A DNA stretch of 64,000 bases from Rhizobium sp. FKY42 (lineage in GTDB: Bacteria > Pseudomonadota > Alphaproteobacteria > Rhizobiales > Rhizobiaceae): contig NZ_STGA01000009.1 in assembly GCF_005222835.1 (NCBI RefSeq), positions 1 to 64,000 of the forward strand, given 5' to 3'. Each line of letters begins with the position of its first letter. Position 1 is the stretch's first letter. The notes beneath the pieces were generated by a model, which saw only the letters and a list, made by a program, of their open reading frames with translations, searched no databases and was not told where the DNA came from. The translations under genes were made by a program, and so were the position numbers. This document shows positions 37,888-47,365 of this stretch, piece by piece.

Positions 37888-38699
37888 ACACGCTTATGAT
37901 CGACCTGAAGTGGATACCTCGTGCACTTGGTCTCGGCCTTCTGGCCTTCGCCATCTTCGGGCCGCTGACGAACCTGCTGCTCTGGGCTATCGCAGAGAAA
38001 TGGTATTTCCCCCATGCGCTGCCGCTGCAATACGGCTTCTCCTATTGGGTGAACGTTTTCTCGCCCCGCGGTAACGCAACGGGTTCCCTGTTGATGAGCA
38101 TTCTCATTGCCAGCCTTACCGTGGTGCTCTCCATCGGACTCGCGATACCGGCGGGCTATGCCTTGGCGCGCCTAAAGTTGCCGCTGCGCGGTCTCATCCT
38201 GCTCATCCTCCTTGTTCCGCAGGCATTCCCCAACCTGCCGGTCTACGTGAATATTGCCCGAATCTTCTACCAGTTCGGTTTGAATGGAACGGTCATCGGT
38301 GTCGTGCTGGTGCATGTCACGCACGGGCTGGTCTATGCGGTCTGGATCGCAACCGCTGCATTTTCCGCGATCGACCGAGAACTGGAAGAAGCAGCTCGCT
38401 CCATGGGCGCCTCGGCGCTGCGTACTTTCCGGGATGTGACCTTGCCGATTGCGGCACCCGGCCTTCTCGCCAGCGCCGTCTTCGTGTTCCTGGAATCGCT
38501 CGACGAATTTACCGGCACCTATTTCGTGGGCGCGCCGGATATCTCCACCCTGCCACTCCTGCTCTACACTGCCAGCTCTGGCGGCAACTATCAGATTGCG
38601 TCTATCACTGCTCTCATCCTACTTATTCCTTCGATTGCGTTCATGCTGGTCATTGAACGCTTCCTGCGGGCAGATGTGCTTTCCAAGGTGGGCCGGTAA
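37884..38699 (+). CDS. ABC importer permease 2 (PotC/CysW-type)
   Basis: A 271-residue permease with about six hydrophobic segments and the EAA-type loop LEEAARSMGASALRTFRDVTLP near 167-187. It shares the ATGA overlap with permease 1 and its stop overlaps the LacI start by one base (TAATG). Both junctions show translational coupling in one operon. Confidence 0.88.
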   Translation: MNTLMIDLKWIPRALGLGLLAFAIFGPLTNLLLWAIAEKWYFPHALPLQYGFSYWVNVFSPRGNATGSLLMSILIASLTVVLSIGLAIPAGYALARLKLPLRGLILLILLVPQAFPNLPVYVNIARIFYQFGLNGTVIGVVLVHVTHGLVYAVWIATAAFSAIDRELEEAARSMGASALRTFRDVTLPIAAPGLLASAVFVFLESLDEFTGTYFVGAPDISTLPLLLYTASSGGNYQIASITALILLIPSIAFMLVIERFLRADVLSKVGR

Positions 38700-39769
38700 T
38701 GGCAGAGAAAAACAGCACGGATGAAATGGAGTTACCGCGCTTCATCAGTGCGCATGAAGTCGCGCAACGCGCAGGTGTCTCACGCTCTGCCGTTTCCCGC
38801 ACATTTACCCATGGCGCCAGCGTATCCCCCGCAACGCGGGAGAAGGTGCTCCGCGCGGCAGAAGAACTCGGCTATCAGGTCAACGATCTGGCCCGCGGCC
38901 TTCTGGCAAATCGTAGCCAGCTGATCGGGATGATTGCCTCGGATGCCGAGACACCGTTCCGCTCGCAGCAGATCGCCGCACTTTCCCGCCTGCTGATTGA
39001 AAGCGGAAGGGTTCCGGTGCTCATCACCACGGATCAATCGGAAGCGGGCCGCGCCTCTCACGCGACATTGCTGAGATACAGGGCACAGGCAACCATCGTT
39101 CTTTCTGGCATGCCGTCGAAAGCATTTGTTGATTTGGCGCAGCGCAACGGCCAGCCATTGATTGCGGTTGGACGAAACGAAGTCGGGCCGGACCATATCC
39201 GCGTGAACAACGCGCTGGCCGCGGAAACCGCCGTACAGATTTTCGCAACACGCGGCATGCAGCGTATCGGCCTCGTGACATCTGCCGTTGGTAGCCCTAA
39301 CCTGGTGGAGCGCGAAGAGGCCTACACGCGCAAGGCAAGAGACCTCGGCCTTGACGTTTACGTAGAGCGCGCCGAGCGCACCAATTACGATGGCGGAACG
39401 CTCGCCGCATCGCTACTTCTGACCAAGGAACGCAAGATCGAAGGCGTGTTCTGCGTTAATGATCTGATGGCTTTCGGACTGATGGACTATGCCCGTGATA
39501 TGCTGGGTCTTTCTATTCCGGAGGATCTGTCAGTCATCGGACTGGACGATGTGCCTCAAGCCCGCTGGGGTGCTTACCGGCTGACGACATTCCAGCAGAA
39601 TGCTGAGCGGCAGGCGCGTGAAATCCTTCAGGTGCTGGAACAACGTCTAAAGGAGCCGGCAGGTCCGCCGATTACGACGCAGCTGGATTTGCCGCTCATG
39701 GTGCGCGATACGGTGCGCGCCCTTCCCGCAAAAAAGACGGATGCAGGCGAGGAGGTTCCATCTCAATGA
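38699..39769 (+). CDS. LacI-family repressor of the phosphatase/ABC/phosphodiesterase operon
   Basis: A 356-residue regulator. The helix-turn-helix and hinge helix are at about 16-70: SAHEVAQRAGVSRSAVSRTF, then NDLARGLLANRS. A periplasmic-binding-like sensor domain follows, with SVIGLDDVPQARWG. It is coupled to the permease gene upstream and overlaps the phosphodiesterase gene downstream by ATGA. It is the likely owner of the two TTGCACAGCTGTGCA(A/T) operators at 33701 and 34603. The inducer is presumably the imported compound or its first product. Confidence 0.9.
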   Translation: MAEKNSTDEMELPRFISAHEVAQRAGVSRSAVSRTFTHGASVSPATREKVLRAAEELGYQVNDLARGLLANRSQLIGMIASDAETPFRSQQIAALSRLLIESGRVPVLITTDQSEAGRASHATLLRYRAQATIVLSGMPSKAFVDLAQRNGQPLIAVGRNEVGPDHIRVNNALAAETAVQIFATRGMQRIGLVTSAVGSPNLVEREEAYTRKARDLGLDVYVERAERTNYDGGTLAASLLLTKERKIEGVFCVNDLMAFGLMDYARDMLGLSIPEDLSVIGLDDVPQARWGAYRLTTFQQNAERQAREILQVLEQRLKEPAGPPITTQLDLPLMVRDTVRALPAKKTDAGEEVPSQ

Positions 39770-40281
39770 ATGAATGGCATTCCATCTGGCTGATGCCGGC
39801 AGCAGACGATCTCGCGTTTTTCCAAAGCATCGTCGAGGATTTGTCAGGCAGGCTTGGCACAGAGGCCTTCTGCCCGCACCTGACCTTGATGGAAGACATG
39901 CCACGGTCACGGGATGATCTGGCGACGGTGCTATCCCGGCATTTCACCGGGCAGAAATCATTCGAGGCGACGATCAATCGCGTCGATGGCTTGCCGCTCT
40001 TCTTCCGCTCGCTCTTTGCAGGTTTCGAGGCTGCCGGTCCTCTTATCGACCTGAAGACACTGGCGGTGAAAGCTTTCGAGCGCGGGGATGTTGAAAGTTT
40101 CATGCCACACGTTTCACTCGCTTACGGCGTGACCGAAGAGCAGAAGGCGCAGCCGATTGCTGATCTCAGTGCCCGTCTGACTGACAAAGTGATCCGCTTC
40201 ACGGAGGTCGCGGTTACGGCTTCGGCGCAATCCATTCCCATCAAGGACTGGCAGATCGTGCATCGACACGCGCTCATCTGA
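39766..40281 (+). CDS. cyclic phosphodiesterase-family protein (2H superfamily)
   Basis: A 171-residue protein with the two catalytic HxT/S motifs of the 2H superfamily: HLTL (His38, Thr40) and PHVSLAYG (His115, Ser117). The arrangement, including HSIWLMP at the start, NRVDGLPLFFRSLF in the middle and the PHVSL-YG second motif, resembles the plant/yeast cyclic phosphodiesterase (CPDase) branch rather than the 2'-5' RNA ligases. CPDases open small cyclic phosphates, for example ADP-ribose 1'',2''-cyclic phosphate. Its coupling by ATGA to a LacI gene of a phosphatase and ABC importer operon implies a catabolic role on an imported cyclic phosphate. It ends five bases from a convergent SDR gene. 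Confidence 0.8.
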   Translation: MNEWHSIWLMPAADDLAFFQSIVEDLSGRLGTEAFCPHLTLMEDMPRSRDDLATVLSRHFTGQKSFEATINRVDGLPLFFRSLFAGFEAAGPLIDLKTLAVKAFERGDVESFMPHVSLAYGVTEEQKAQPIADLSARLTDKVIRFTEVAVTASAQSIPIKDWQIVHRHALI

Positions 40282-40286
40282 CGCTG

Positions 40287-41033
40287 TCAGTAAGTCGCGC
40301 GGCCTCCCGACAGATCAAACACCGCACCGGTCGTGAAACTGTTTTCAGCGGAGACAAGCCATGTCACCATGGCTGCCGCCTCTTCCACCTTCAGGAAGCG
40401 ACCACGCGGAATTTTCGATCGCATGTATTCGATGAAGTCGTCGCTCAACTGTTCGAGGATGCGTGTCTGCGCCGTCGCGGGAGTAATGCAGTTCACGGCG
40501 ATATCGAAGCCCGCCAGTTCCTTGCCGAGCGATTTTGTCATGCCGATCACCGCCGCCTTGGACGCAGAATAGGCGGAGGCATTGGGATTGCCTTCCTTGC
40601 CCGCGATGGAAGCGATGTTGACGATGCGTCCATAATTGCGCGCTTTCATTCCCGGCACACAGACGCGGTTGACGTAAAACGTACCGTGCACGTTGATATC
40701 GATGATTTTCTTGAACATCTCGACATCGTAGACATCGAGCGGCGCTGCGGGTCCGGCAATGCCTGCCGAATTGACGAGGATGGAGACAGGACCCTGCCTC
40801 TCCTCGCTCTCCCGATGCGCAGCTTCGACAACGGAGTAGTCAGTGATGTCGACAGCGACACTTCGGGCGTTGGCACCTAGAGCTGAAACCGCCTCCGACA
40901 GCAGTGCTTCGTTCACGTCCCACAGAGTAACCTTGGCGCCCGATTCCACGAAGCGTCTGGCCATGGCGAAGCCCAAACCTTGAGCTCCGCCAGTCACGAC
41001 AGCGTGCTGTCCTGAAAGATCATAACTGTTCAT
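40287..41033 (-). CDS. SDR-family dehydrogenase, last gene of the tetronate-region operon
   Basis: A 248-residue classical SDR with TGGAQGLG near 15-22, NSAG, a catalytic Ser in NIASIAG and YSASK. The fold is that of 3-oxoacyl reductase or sugar/polyol dehydrogenases. It lies three bases after the permease gene at 41037, so it belongs to the minus-strand importer operon. Its substrate is probably the imported polyol or sugar acid. It converges on the cyclic phosphodiesterase gene. Confidence 0.83.
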   Translation of the reverse strand: MNSYDLSGQHAVVTGGAQGLGFAMARRFVESGAKVTLWDVNEALLSEAVSALGANARSVAVDITDYSVVEAAHRESEERQGPVSILVNSAGIAGPAAPLDVYDVEMFKKIIDINVHGTFYVNRVCVPGMKARNYGRIVNIASIAGKEGNPNASAYSASKAAVIGMTKSLGKELAGFDIAVNCITPATAQTRILEQLSDDFIEYMRSKIPRGRFLKVEEAAAMVTWLVSAENSFTTGAVFDLSGGRATY

Positions 41034-41036
41034 ATG

Positions 41037-41936
41037 CTATTCCTTGACCGCGCCGGTCATCGACGAAACGTAGTAGTCCACGAAAAACGAGTAGAGAATG
41101 ACGACCGGCAGAGAGCCGAACAGCGCGCCCGCCATCAACGAACCCCATTCGAAGATATCGCCACGCACAAGTTCGGTCAGAACGCCCACCGGCACCGTCT
41201 TGTTTTCAGACGACTGAATGAAGGTCAGGGCGTAGATGAACTCGTTCCACGACAGTGTGAAGGCGAAGATACCAGCCGAAATCAGCCCTGGCACCGCCAG
41301 CGGCAAAATGATCTTGGAGAGGATCTGCCAACGGCTTGCCCCGTCAACCAATGCGCTTTCTTCCAGCTCGAACGGGATCGAACGGAAATAGCCCATCAGG
41401 AGCCAGGTGCAGAAGGGAATGAGGAAGGTTGGATAGGTGAAGATCAGCGCCAGACGGGAGTCATAAATGCCGATCTTGAAGACGATGAAGGCAAGCGGAA
41501 TGAACAGGATGGATGGCGGCACCAGATAGGCAAGAAAGATGAACAGGCCGATGGACCGCGATCCCGTAAAGCGGATGCGCTCGATGGCATAGGCGCCGAA
41601 CACCGATGCCAGAAGTGACAGGAAGGTAGAGGCAAAGGCCACGACCATGGTGTTCCACAGCCAGCCGGGATAGGAGGTTTCGAACAGAAGATATTTGATG
41701 TGCTCGAGCGTGGCCCCGACAACCCAGAAGGGGCTGTAATTGTCGTAATCCGTCAGCTGCGAATTCGGCTTCACCGCTGTAATCGCCATCCAGTAGAACG
41801 GAAACAGCAGCACGAAGACGAACAGCGCCATCGGAATATAGATGGTGACGATACGGCGCGGCAGCCTGTTGAGGTAGGACATGCCCTGACTGTCGTCGGT
41901 AAGCGTGGCCTCGGCGGCCTGGACCTTGGTGTTCAT
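41037..41936 (-). CDS. CUT1-type ABC permease (MalG/UgpE-like)
   Basis: A 299-residue inner-membrane permease with about six hydrophobic segments. The family loop reads LEESALVDGASRWQILSKIILP near 205-226. It pairs with the UgpA-like permease 15 bases upstream. CUT1 importers carry sugars, polyols and glycerol phosphates. Confidence 0.9.
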   Translation of the reverse strand: MNTKVQAAEATLTDDSQGMSYLNRLPRRIVTIYIPMALFVFVLLFPFYWMAITAVKPNSQLTDYDNYSPFWVVGATLEHIKYLLFETSYPGWLWNTMVVAFASTFLSLLASVFGAYAIERIRFTGSRSIGLFIFLAYLVPPSILFIPLAFIVFKIGIYDSRLALIFTYPTFLIPFCTWLLMGYFRSIPFELEESALVDGASRWQILSKIILPLAVPGLISAGIFAFTLSWNEFIYALTFIQSSENKTVPVGVLTELVRGDIFEWGSLMAGALFGSLPVVILYSFFVDYYVSSMTGAVKE

Positions 41937-41951
41937 TGAACAGCTCCTGAG

Positions 41952-42896
41952 TTAATCGCCGCCGCCCTGCTGCCACTTGCGCCGCTGCAGGCCGAAGAAG
42001 GAAAACATGATGGCTGCCAGCAGGAAGGGCACCATGGCAACCGCAATGGCAGCACCCTCGCCCAGCTGTCCGCCGGGAATGGCGCGCTGGAAGGATAATG
42101 TTGCCATGAGATGCGTGGCATTGACCGGACCGCCCTTGGTCAGCACATAGATCAGCTGGAAATCTGTGAAGGTGAACAGCACCGAGAGAGTCATCACCAC
42201 CGCAATGATCGGCGTGAGCATCGGCAGTGTCACATGCCGGAAGCGCTGCCAGCTCGAGGCACCGTCCAAGGAGGCGGCCTCTTGAAGCGAGGCGGGTATG
42301 GTCTGCAGACCCGCGAGGAGCGAGATGGCGACGAAAGGAATGCCGCGCCAGACATTGGCTGCAATGACCGACGCCCTTGCATTGGTCGGATCACCCAGGA
42401 AGTTGATGGGCGCATCGATCAGCCCCATTTTCATCAGCGACCAGGAGACAATCGAGAACTGCGCATCGTAAATCCACCAGAAGGCCAGCGCCGAGAGAAC
42501 AGTGGGGACGACCCAGGGCAAGAGCACGATGGCGCGGAAGAAGGATTTGAATGGCAGGTGCTCGTTCAACAAAAGCGCCAGCCAGAGACCTAAAGCAAAC
42601 TTCAGCACGGAGGCGACTGTTGTATAGAGGACGGTATTGAACACCGACATCCAGAACACGCTATCACTCCAGAGGAACTGATAGTTTTCAAGCCCGATAA
42701 ATATGCCGTCCCGGCCGATCTTCGTATCGGTAAAACCTAGCCACACGCCTAACCCAAGCGGATAGGTGAGGAAGCACAGCAGAAACACTGCTGCGGGAAG
42801 CATGAAAAGAAAGCCGAGAAAATCGCGGTTGTTGCCGAGACGGGCACCGAGCGAACGCTGCGGCGCATTCTGACCGGCCGATGAGGGCATCGTCAT
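41952..42896 (-). CDS. CUT1-type ABC permease (MalF/UgpA-like)
   Basis: A 314-residue permease with about six hydrophobic segments and the loop LQEAASLDGASSWQRFRHVTLP near 211-232. The start may be two codons later (MPSSAG). It lies 66 bases after the binding-protein gene, with a strong hairpin between them. Confidence 0.9.
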   Translation of the reverse strand: MTMPSSAGQNAPQRSLGARLGNNRDFLGFLFMLPAAVFLLCFLTYPLGLGVWLGFTDTKIGRDGIFIGLENYQFLWSDSVFWMSVFNTVLYTTVASVLKFALGLWLALLLNEHLPFKSFFRAIVLLPWVVPTVLSALAFWWIYDAQFSIVSWSLMKMGLIDAPINFLGDPTNARASVIAANVWRGIPFVAISLLAGLQTIPASLQEAASLDGASSWQRFRHVTLPMLTPIIAVVMTLSVLFTFTDFQLIYVLTKGGPVNATHLMATLSFQRAIPGGQLGEGAAIAVAMVPFLLAAIMFSFFGLQRRKWQQGGGD

Positions 42897-42923
42897 GACG
42901 GTTCACTCCAAAGCGCTGAAAAT

Positions 42924-42950
42924 CGGAGGGGCGCTAGGCGCGCCCCTCCG
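42924..42950 (-). other. strong hairpin between CUT1 binding-protein and permease genes
   Basis: CGGAGGGGCGC and GCGCCCCTCCG form a perfect 11-bp stem with a five-base loop, 12 bases past the binding-protein stop codon. On the minus strand only ATTTTC follows, so it more likely stabilises the upstream message or partly terminates. Confidence 0.55.
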
Positions 42951-42962
42951 GCCATCGTCCTG

Positions 42963-44273
42963 TTAGACGCGGTAGTAGCGGTTGGCGCGCTTTTCCGCCT
43001 GGGCCATCGCCTCTTCCGGCGTGGCCGCCCCGGTCACCGCTGCGGCAAACATGTCGACCAGAACATAATCCGCCATCACGGCAGCGGAAGCATAGCCAAG
43101 CGGTCCGGCATAACCGTTCGGACGCAGTGTTTCCGATGCCTTTGCATAAGGTGCGTGGATCGGGTTTTCGGTCCAGATGGGGTTGCTGGCGAACGCCTTC
43201 AGCGGCTGGCAGCAATAAGCGCTGGAGCCCTTGATCCAGGCATTCATCTGGTCAGCTTCCATCATGAATTTGATGTAGGCCTTTGCAGCTTCAGGATACT
43301 TGGTGTGCTTGAAGAGCAGCAGAGAACTCGTCTGATGAAGCTCGATGCTCTTGCCGACAGGGCCAACCGGGAAGTTGGTGCTGCGCATGTCGGCAGCGAT
43401 TTCCGCCAGCTTCGGATCGTTCTTGGCTGCGTAGTAGATGGAAACGCCGTTTGCCGTGAGCGACACCTGACCCGCCAGGAAGGCGCGGTTGTTGTTAATG
43501 TCGAGCCAGCTTTCCGTGCCCGGAATGAAGGTAGCGTAAAGCTCCTTGGCGTATTTTATGGCTGCCAGCGTCTCGGGCGAATTGATCGTCACCTTGCCGC
43601 TTTCGTCCACCATCTTCGCACCATGGCTCCACAAGAGCCAATGGGCATAGTTGTTGCCGTCACCAACCGCCTTACCGTGCGGGAAGCCGGCCGGCGTACC
43701 CTTTGCCTTCAGCGCTTTTGCCAGTTCCAGGAAGCCCTTGGTATCCTTCGGGAATTCGCTGAACCCTGCCGCTTTTACATGGCTATCGCGATAAACGACG
43801 GCGTTGCCGATCGCCGTCAGCGGCATGGCGATGAACTTGCCTTCGCGCGTCGCATAGCCCTTAACACCATCGTAGAAGCCGCCATACTTGCCGTCCAGGT
43901 AGGTGCCGAGCTCTGTGAGGTCCAGCAGCTTGTCCGGATATTGATGGGCATCATCGAACCAGCACATCACGAGATCGGGACCAGAGCCGACGTTCGCCGC
44001 AACGGCCGCCTTCGGGCGAATGTCTTCCCAGCTTTCCTTGTCGATACGCACTTCGACACCGGTTGCTTCCGTGAACTTCTTGGTGTTTGCCAGCCAGGCC
44101 TCCTCATCGCCCTTGACGAAGGGCGTCCAGCGCAGAAGGCGAAGGCTTGCCCCCTTTTCCGGCGTGTATTTCGGCTCTGCCGCGAATGCAGGATTGATAC
44201 CAAAACCGGAAAGACCGGCAGCACCGGCCAGACCTGCGGTTCCAGCCAGGAATGTTCTTCTCTTGATCGACAT
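42963..44273 (-). CDS. CUT1-type extracellular sugar-binding protein
   Basis: A 436-residue periplasmic protein of SBP family 1 (MalE/UgpB-like). The N-terminus IKRRTFLAGTAGLAGAAG is a twin-arginine-type signal ending AFAAE near residue 32, so Tat export is likely. GGAGGAGGAGTAAAC precedes the ATG at 44273. Segments such as PDLVMCWFDDAHQYPDKLLDL and the C-terminal sensor-like stretch support the fold. The substrate is unknown; a tetritol, tetrose or tetronate would suit the neighbouring genes. Confidence 0.87.
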   Translation of the reverse strand: MSIKRRTFLAGTAGLAGAAGLSGFGINPAFAAEPKYTPEKGASLRLLRWTPFVKGDEEAWLANTKKFTEATGVEVRIDKESWEDIRPKAAVAANVGSGPDLVMCWFDDAHQYPDKLLDLTELGTYLDGKYGGFYDGVKGYATREGKFIAMPLTAIGNAVVYRDSHVKAAGFSEFPKDTKGFLELAKALKAKGTPAGFPHGKAVGDGNNYAHWLLWSHGAKMVDESGKVTINSPETLAAIKYAKELYATFIPGTESWLDINNNRAFLAGQVSLTANGVSIYYAAKNDPKLAEIAADMRSTNFPVGPVGKSIELHQTSSLLLFKHTKYPEAAKAYIKFMMEADQMNAWIKGSSAYCCQPLKAFASNPIWTENPIHAPYAKASETLRPNGYAGPLGYASAAVMADYVLVDMFAAAVTGAATPEEAMAQAEKRANRYYRV

Positions 44274-44408
44274 GTTTACTCCTCCTCCGTTATCGGGACA
44301 AAGTCGCGTTCCACATTCCGGCTGCCCCTTGCCAGTCATGCCGCGCTACCATGCGCCGGATGATCCAGAATTGGACGGGGCTCCTCCTCCCCGGCCAATT
44401 CTCCTTGA

Positions 44409-45476
44409 TCACGCGGTCAACCGCATTCCTGTCTGCTCATCAAAAAGATGAACATGCTCCGCATCGATATTGATCGAGATGTTCTCGCCCGGACGGGCCG
44501 GGATACGTTCGCGGAACACGCAGCTCACTTCCGCGCCACCGAATTGCACGACCATCTGCGTCTCATAGCCGGTCGGCTCCGTCACCACGACGGGAACGCA
44601 ATAACCGTTGGGATCGAGACGGATATATTCAGGCCGCAAACCGTAGACGAGATCGCGACCGGCAGCATTCGCATAGGCTCGCGTCAGCGGCAGGCGCGTG
44701 CCGTCCTTGGCCACGAAATGCATGGGATCTTGCGGGTCCAGCCTGCCCTTGATCATGTTCATGGCAGGCGAGCCAATGAAACCCGCGACGAACAGGTTGT
44801 TCGGCCGGTCATAGAGCTCCAGTGGCGATCCGATCTGCTCCACCCGACCGTCATGCATGACCACGATCTTGTCGGCCATTGTCATGGCTTCGATCTGGTC
44901 ATGCGTCACATAGACCGTCGTTGTCTTGAGCCGCTGGTGCAATTCCTTGATCTCGGCGCGCATTGCAACACGCAGCTTGGCATCAAGGTTCGAAAGCGGC
45001 TCATCGAAAAGGAAGACCTGGGGATCGCGCACGATGGCGCGCCCCATGGCCACCCGCTGACGCTGTCCACCGGAGAGCTGCCGTGGATAGCGGTCAAGCA
45101 GATTGGTAAGGCCGAGGATACCGGCCGCGTAGTTCACACGCTTGTCGATCTCCGCCTGCGGCGCCGAATTGAGCATGAGCGAAAACGCCATGTTCTTGGC
45201 AACTGTCATATGCGGGTAAAGCGCGTAGTTCTGGAACACCATTGCGATGTCGCGTTCCTTCGGCGGCAGGTTGTTGACCTGTCGGCCACCAATGCGGATT
45301 TCGCCACCGGAAATGTTCTCAAGACCTGCCAGCATGCGCAGCAGCGTGGATTTTCCGCAACCGGACGGCCCTACGAGAATGACGAATTCGCCATCCTCGA
45401 TGTCGATGTTAACCCCTTTGATGACGGGGAAGGCGCCAAAGGATTTTTTCACCTCGGCAAATTGAACGGTAGCCAT
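44409..45476 (-). CDS. CUT1-type ABC ATPase (UgpC/MalK-like)
   Basis: A 355-residue ATPase. Walker A is GPSGCGKST, the signature LSGGQRQRVAMGRA, Walker B FLFDEPLSNLDA and the switch VTHDQIEAMT. The C-terminal regulatory domain with LVYGLRPEYI is typical of UgpC/MalK. GGGAGGAGACGC precedes the ATG at 45476. Its partners are the binding protein and permeases that follow on the same strand. A 135-base gap separates it from the binding-protein gene. Confidence 0.92.
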   Translation of the reverse strand: MATVQFAEVKKSFGAFPVIKGVNIDIEDGEFVILVGPSGCGKSTLLRMLAGLENISGGEIRIGGRQVNNLPPKERDIAMVFQNYALYPHMTVAKNMAFSLMLNSAPQAEIDKRVNYAAGILGLTNLLDRYPRQLSGGQRQRVAMGRAIVRDPQVFLFDEPLSNLDAKLRVAMRAEIKELHQRLKTTTVYVTHDQIEAMTMADKIVVMHDGRVEQIGSPLELYDRPNNLFVAGFIGSPAMNMIKGRLDPQDPMHFVAKDGTRLPLTRAYANAAGRDLVYGLRPEYIRLDPNGYCVPVVVTEPTGYETQMVVQFGGAEVSCVFRERIPARPGENISINIDAEHVHLFDEQTGMRLTA

Positions 45477-45563
45477 GCGTCTCCTCCCAGAGTGCGATGT
45501 CAAATTTCGTCATCTGTTGGCGCAAACAGCGGGCTCCTCCAGCCCCTCCGCTGCGCCTCACTG

Positions 45564-46340
45564 TCATCCGCGTCCCACGAACGGCATCTTCGTCGCCATC
45601 ACGGTCATCGTCAGCACGTTGGCATCGAGCGGCAGGCCCGCCATATAGACCACCGCGTCAGCGATGTGGCGCGAGTCGATCGTCGGTTCTGCCGCCATGC
45701 TGCCGTTGGCTTGGATAACCCCGGCAGCGATTTTCTTTGTCATGTCGGTTGCCGCATTGCCGATATCGATCTGGCCACAGGCGATATCGAAATCCCGGCC
45801 ATCAAGTGCCGTCGATTTCGTCAAACCTGTAATCGCATGCTTGGTTGCGGTATAGGGCGACGAATTCGGCCGCGGCGTTGTGGCGGAAATGGAACCATTA
45901 TTGATGATCCGCCCACCGCGCGGGTTTTGCGCCTTCATGAGGCGGAACGCCCCTTGCGTGCACAGAAATGCGCCCGTCAGGTTAGCCGAAACCACATTGC
46001 TCCACTGCTCGAAACTGATCTCTTCGAGAGGAACGCCAGGTGCGCTCATGCCTGCATTGTTGACCAACACGTCCAGACGACCAAATCTCTCGGAGATCTG
46101 GTCGAACAGCGCCTTCACCGCATCGGGGTTGCCAATATCGGCGCTGATGGCATGCACGGCGGTTCCTGTTTCAGCGCCCAGTTCACGCGCAGCCGTTTCC
46201 AGCACATCCAATCTGCGGCCTGTGATCACCACCACATAGCCAGCCTTGGCAAGGCCTCGAGCAATAGCCCGCCCGACGCCTGTACCGCCGCCCGTCACCA
46301 GCGCAATCTTGTCGGTCATCTGGTTTGTATCCTCGCTCAT
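45564..46340 (-). CDS. SDR-family dehydrogenase in the denD operon
   Basis: A 258-residue classical SDR with [15 protein letters not shown] near 16-30, NNAG, a NNGSIS-type catalytic Ser region and YTATK. It overlaps denD by four bases, so the two are coupled. It may oxidise a polyol, sugar or aldonate that feeds the tetronate route. An internal ATG seven codons in is an alternative start. Confidence 0.82.
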   Translation of the reverse strand: MSEDTNQMTDKIALVTGGGTGVGRAIARGLAKAGYVVVITGRRLDVLETAARELGAETGTAVHAISADIGNPDAVKALFDQISERFGRLDVLVNNAGMSAPGVPLEEISFEQWSNVVSANLTGAFLCTQGAFRLMKAQNPRGGRIINNGSISATTPRPNSSPYTATKHAITGLTKSTALDGRDFDIACGQIDIGNAATDMTKKIAAGVIQANGSMAAEPTIDSRHIADAVVYMAGLPLDANVLTMTVMATKMPFVGRG

Positions 46341-47323
46341 CCCAGATGGCCTCCCAATTCGTCTTCGATGTGAATACGGATAATCTCATCGAATGTGCTT
46401 TCGGCCTTGAAGCCCAAATCCATCGCCCGGCTTGCATCGAAGTTCGTCGGCCAACCCGCCACGATCTTGGCGATAACCGGATCAGGTTCCTTTCGGATCA
46501 TTGAAACTGCTTTTTCGCCTGCCACACGGCGAAGCGCTTCGATTTCCTCACCCACCAGAGCCGAAAGCCCCGGCATGGTCAGGTTGCGCCGTGGACCGAC
46601 CTTGGAGAGATCAAGCGTTGCTCCATGCACGAAGAAGCCGACCGCCGAGCGGGGGCTCGCGAACCAGTGGCGGACATTCTCATCCACGGGCAGCACCGCT
46701 TCCTTGCCGGAGAGCGGTTCGCGCAGAATGTTGGAGAAGAAGCCGGATGCCGCCTTGTTAGGGGTGCCGGGACGAATGCAGATCGTCGGCAGGCGGATCC
46801 CAAGACCGTCGAATATGCCGCGGCGGGAATAGTCGGCCAGCAATAGTTCAGCGATTGCCTTCTGCGTGCCGTAGCTGGTGAGCGGCGTCGTGAAGAACTC
46901 GCCGCCGATCATATCCGGGAATGGTGCACCGAAGACCGCGATGGAGGAGGCAAAGATCACACGTGGGACATAAGGCCCTTTAAGTCCCACATGCCTGATG
47001 GCCTCGAACAAGAGCCGCGTGCCATCCAGATTGATGGTGTAGCCCTTGTCAAAATCCGCTTCCGCTTCACCGGATACAATTGCAGCCAGATGGAAAATCA
47101 GGTCTGGCCGCTTTTCGATGAGTCTTTCCGCGGAACCGGGAGCCGCAAAATCCAGCGTCAGAACCGATGAGACCGAGGCAAGGCTTTGCGGCACCGGCGA
47201 CGGAAAAGCATCCGCCAGTATCAGCTGATCGATGCTAGCGCCCAGGCAATCCGGTTCGCGACCGAGCCTTTCCACCAGTTTCCGGCCCACCATACCGGCG
47301 GAACCAATGACCAGAACCTTCAT
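46337..47323 (-). CDS. denD: D-erythronate dehydrogenase (DenD-like)
   Basis: A 328-residue NAD-dependent epimerase/dehydratase-type oxidoreductase. The cofactor motif is GSAGMVG (7-13), and the catalytic Tyr151 and Lys155 lie in SYGTQK. Length and the arrangement [13 protein letters not shown] (GYTINLDGT, 94-102), then the SSIAVFG segment, match DenD, which oxidises D-erythronate to 2-oxo-tetronate in characterised C4 acid pathways. It begins after the GntR gene and its coupled SDR. GGGAGGAG precedes the ATG. With otnI, otnK and otnC 1-4 kb away it completes the D-erythronate branch. Confidence 0.82.
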   Translation of the reverse strand: MKVLVIGSAGMVGRKLVERLGREPDCLGASIDQLILADAFPSPVPQSLASVSSVLTLDFAAPGSAERLIEKRPDLIFHLAAIVSGEAEADFDKGYTINLDGTRLLFEAIRHVGLKGPYVPRVIFASSIAVFGAPFPDMIGGEFFTTPLTSYGTQKAIAELLLADYSRRGIFDGLGIRLPTICIRPGTPNKAASGFFSNILREPLSGKEAVLPVDENVRHWFASPRSAVGFFVHGATLDLSKVGPRRNLTMPGLSALVGEEIEALRRVAGEKAVSMIRKEPDPVIAKIVAGWPTNFDASRAMDLGFKAESTFDEIIRIHIEDELGGHLG

Positions 47324-47365
47324 ATGCGGCGCTCCTCCCTGCCGTATTTCATTTTATTCTCACCG

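Noticed and set aside
33692..40281. agrocinopine (opine) catabolism operon
   Set aside because: The logic is similar, but the phosphodiesterase is of the 2H type rather than the glycerophosphodiesterase type, and the importer and regulator families differ. Kept only as an analogy.
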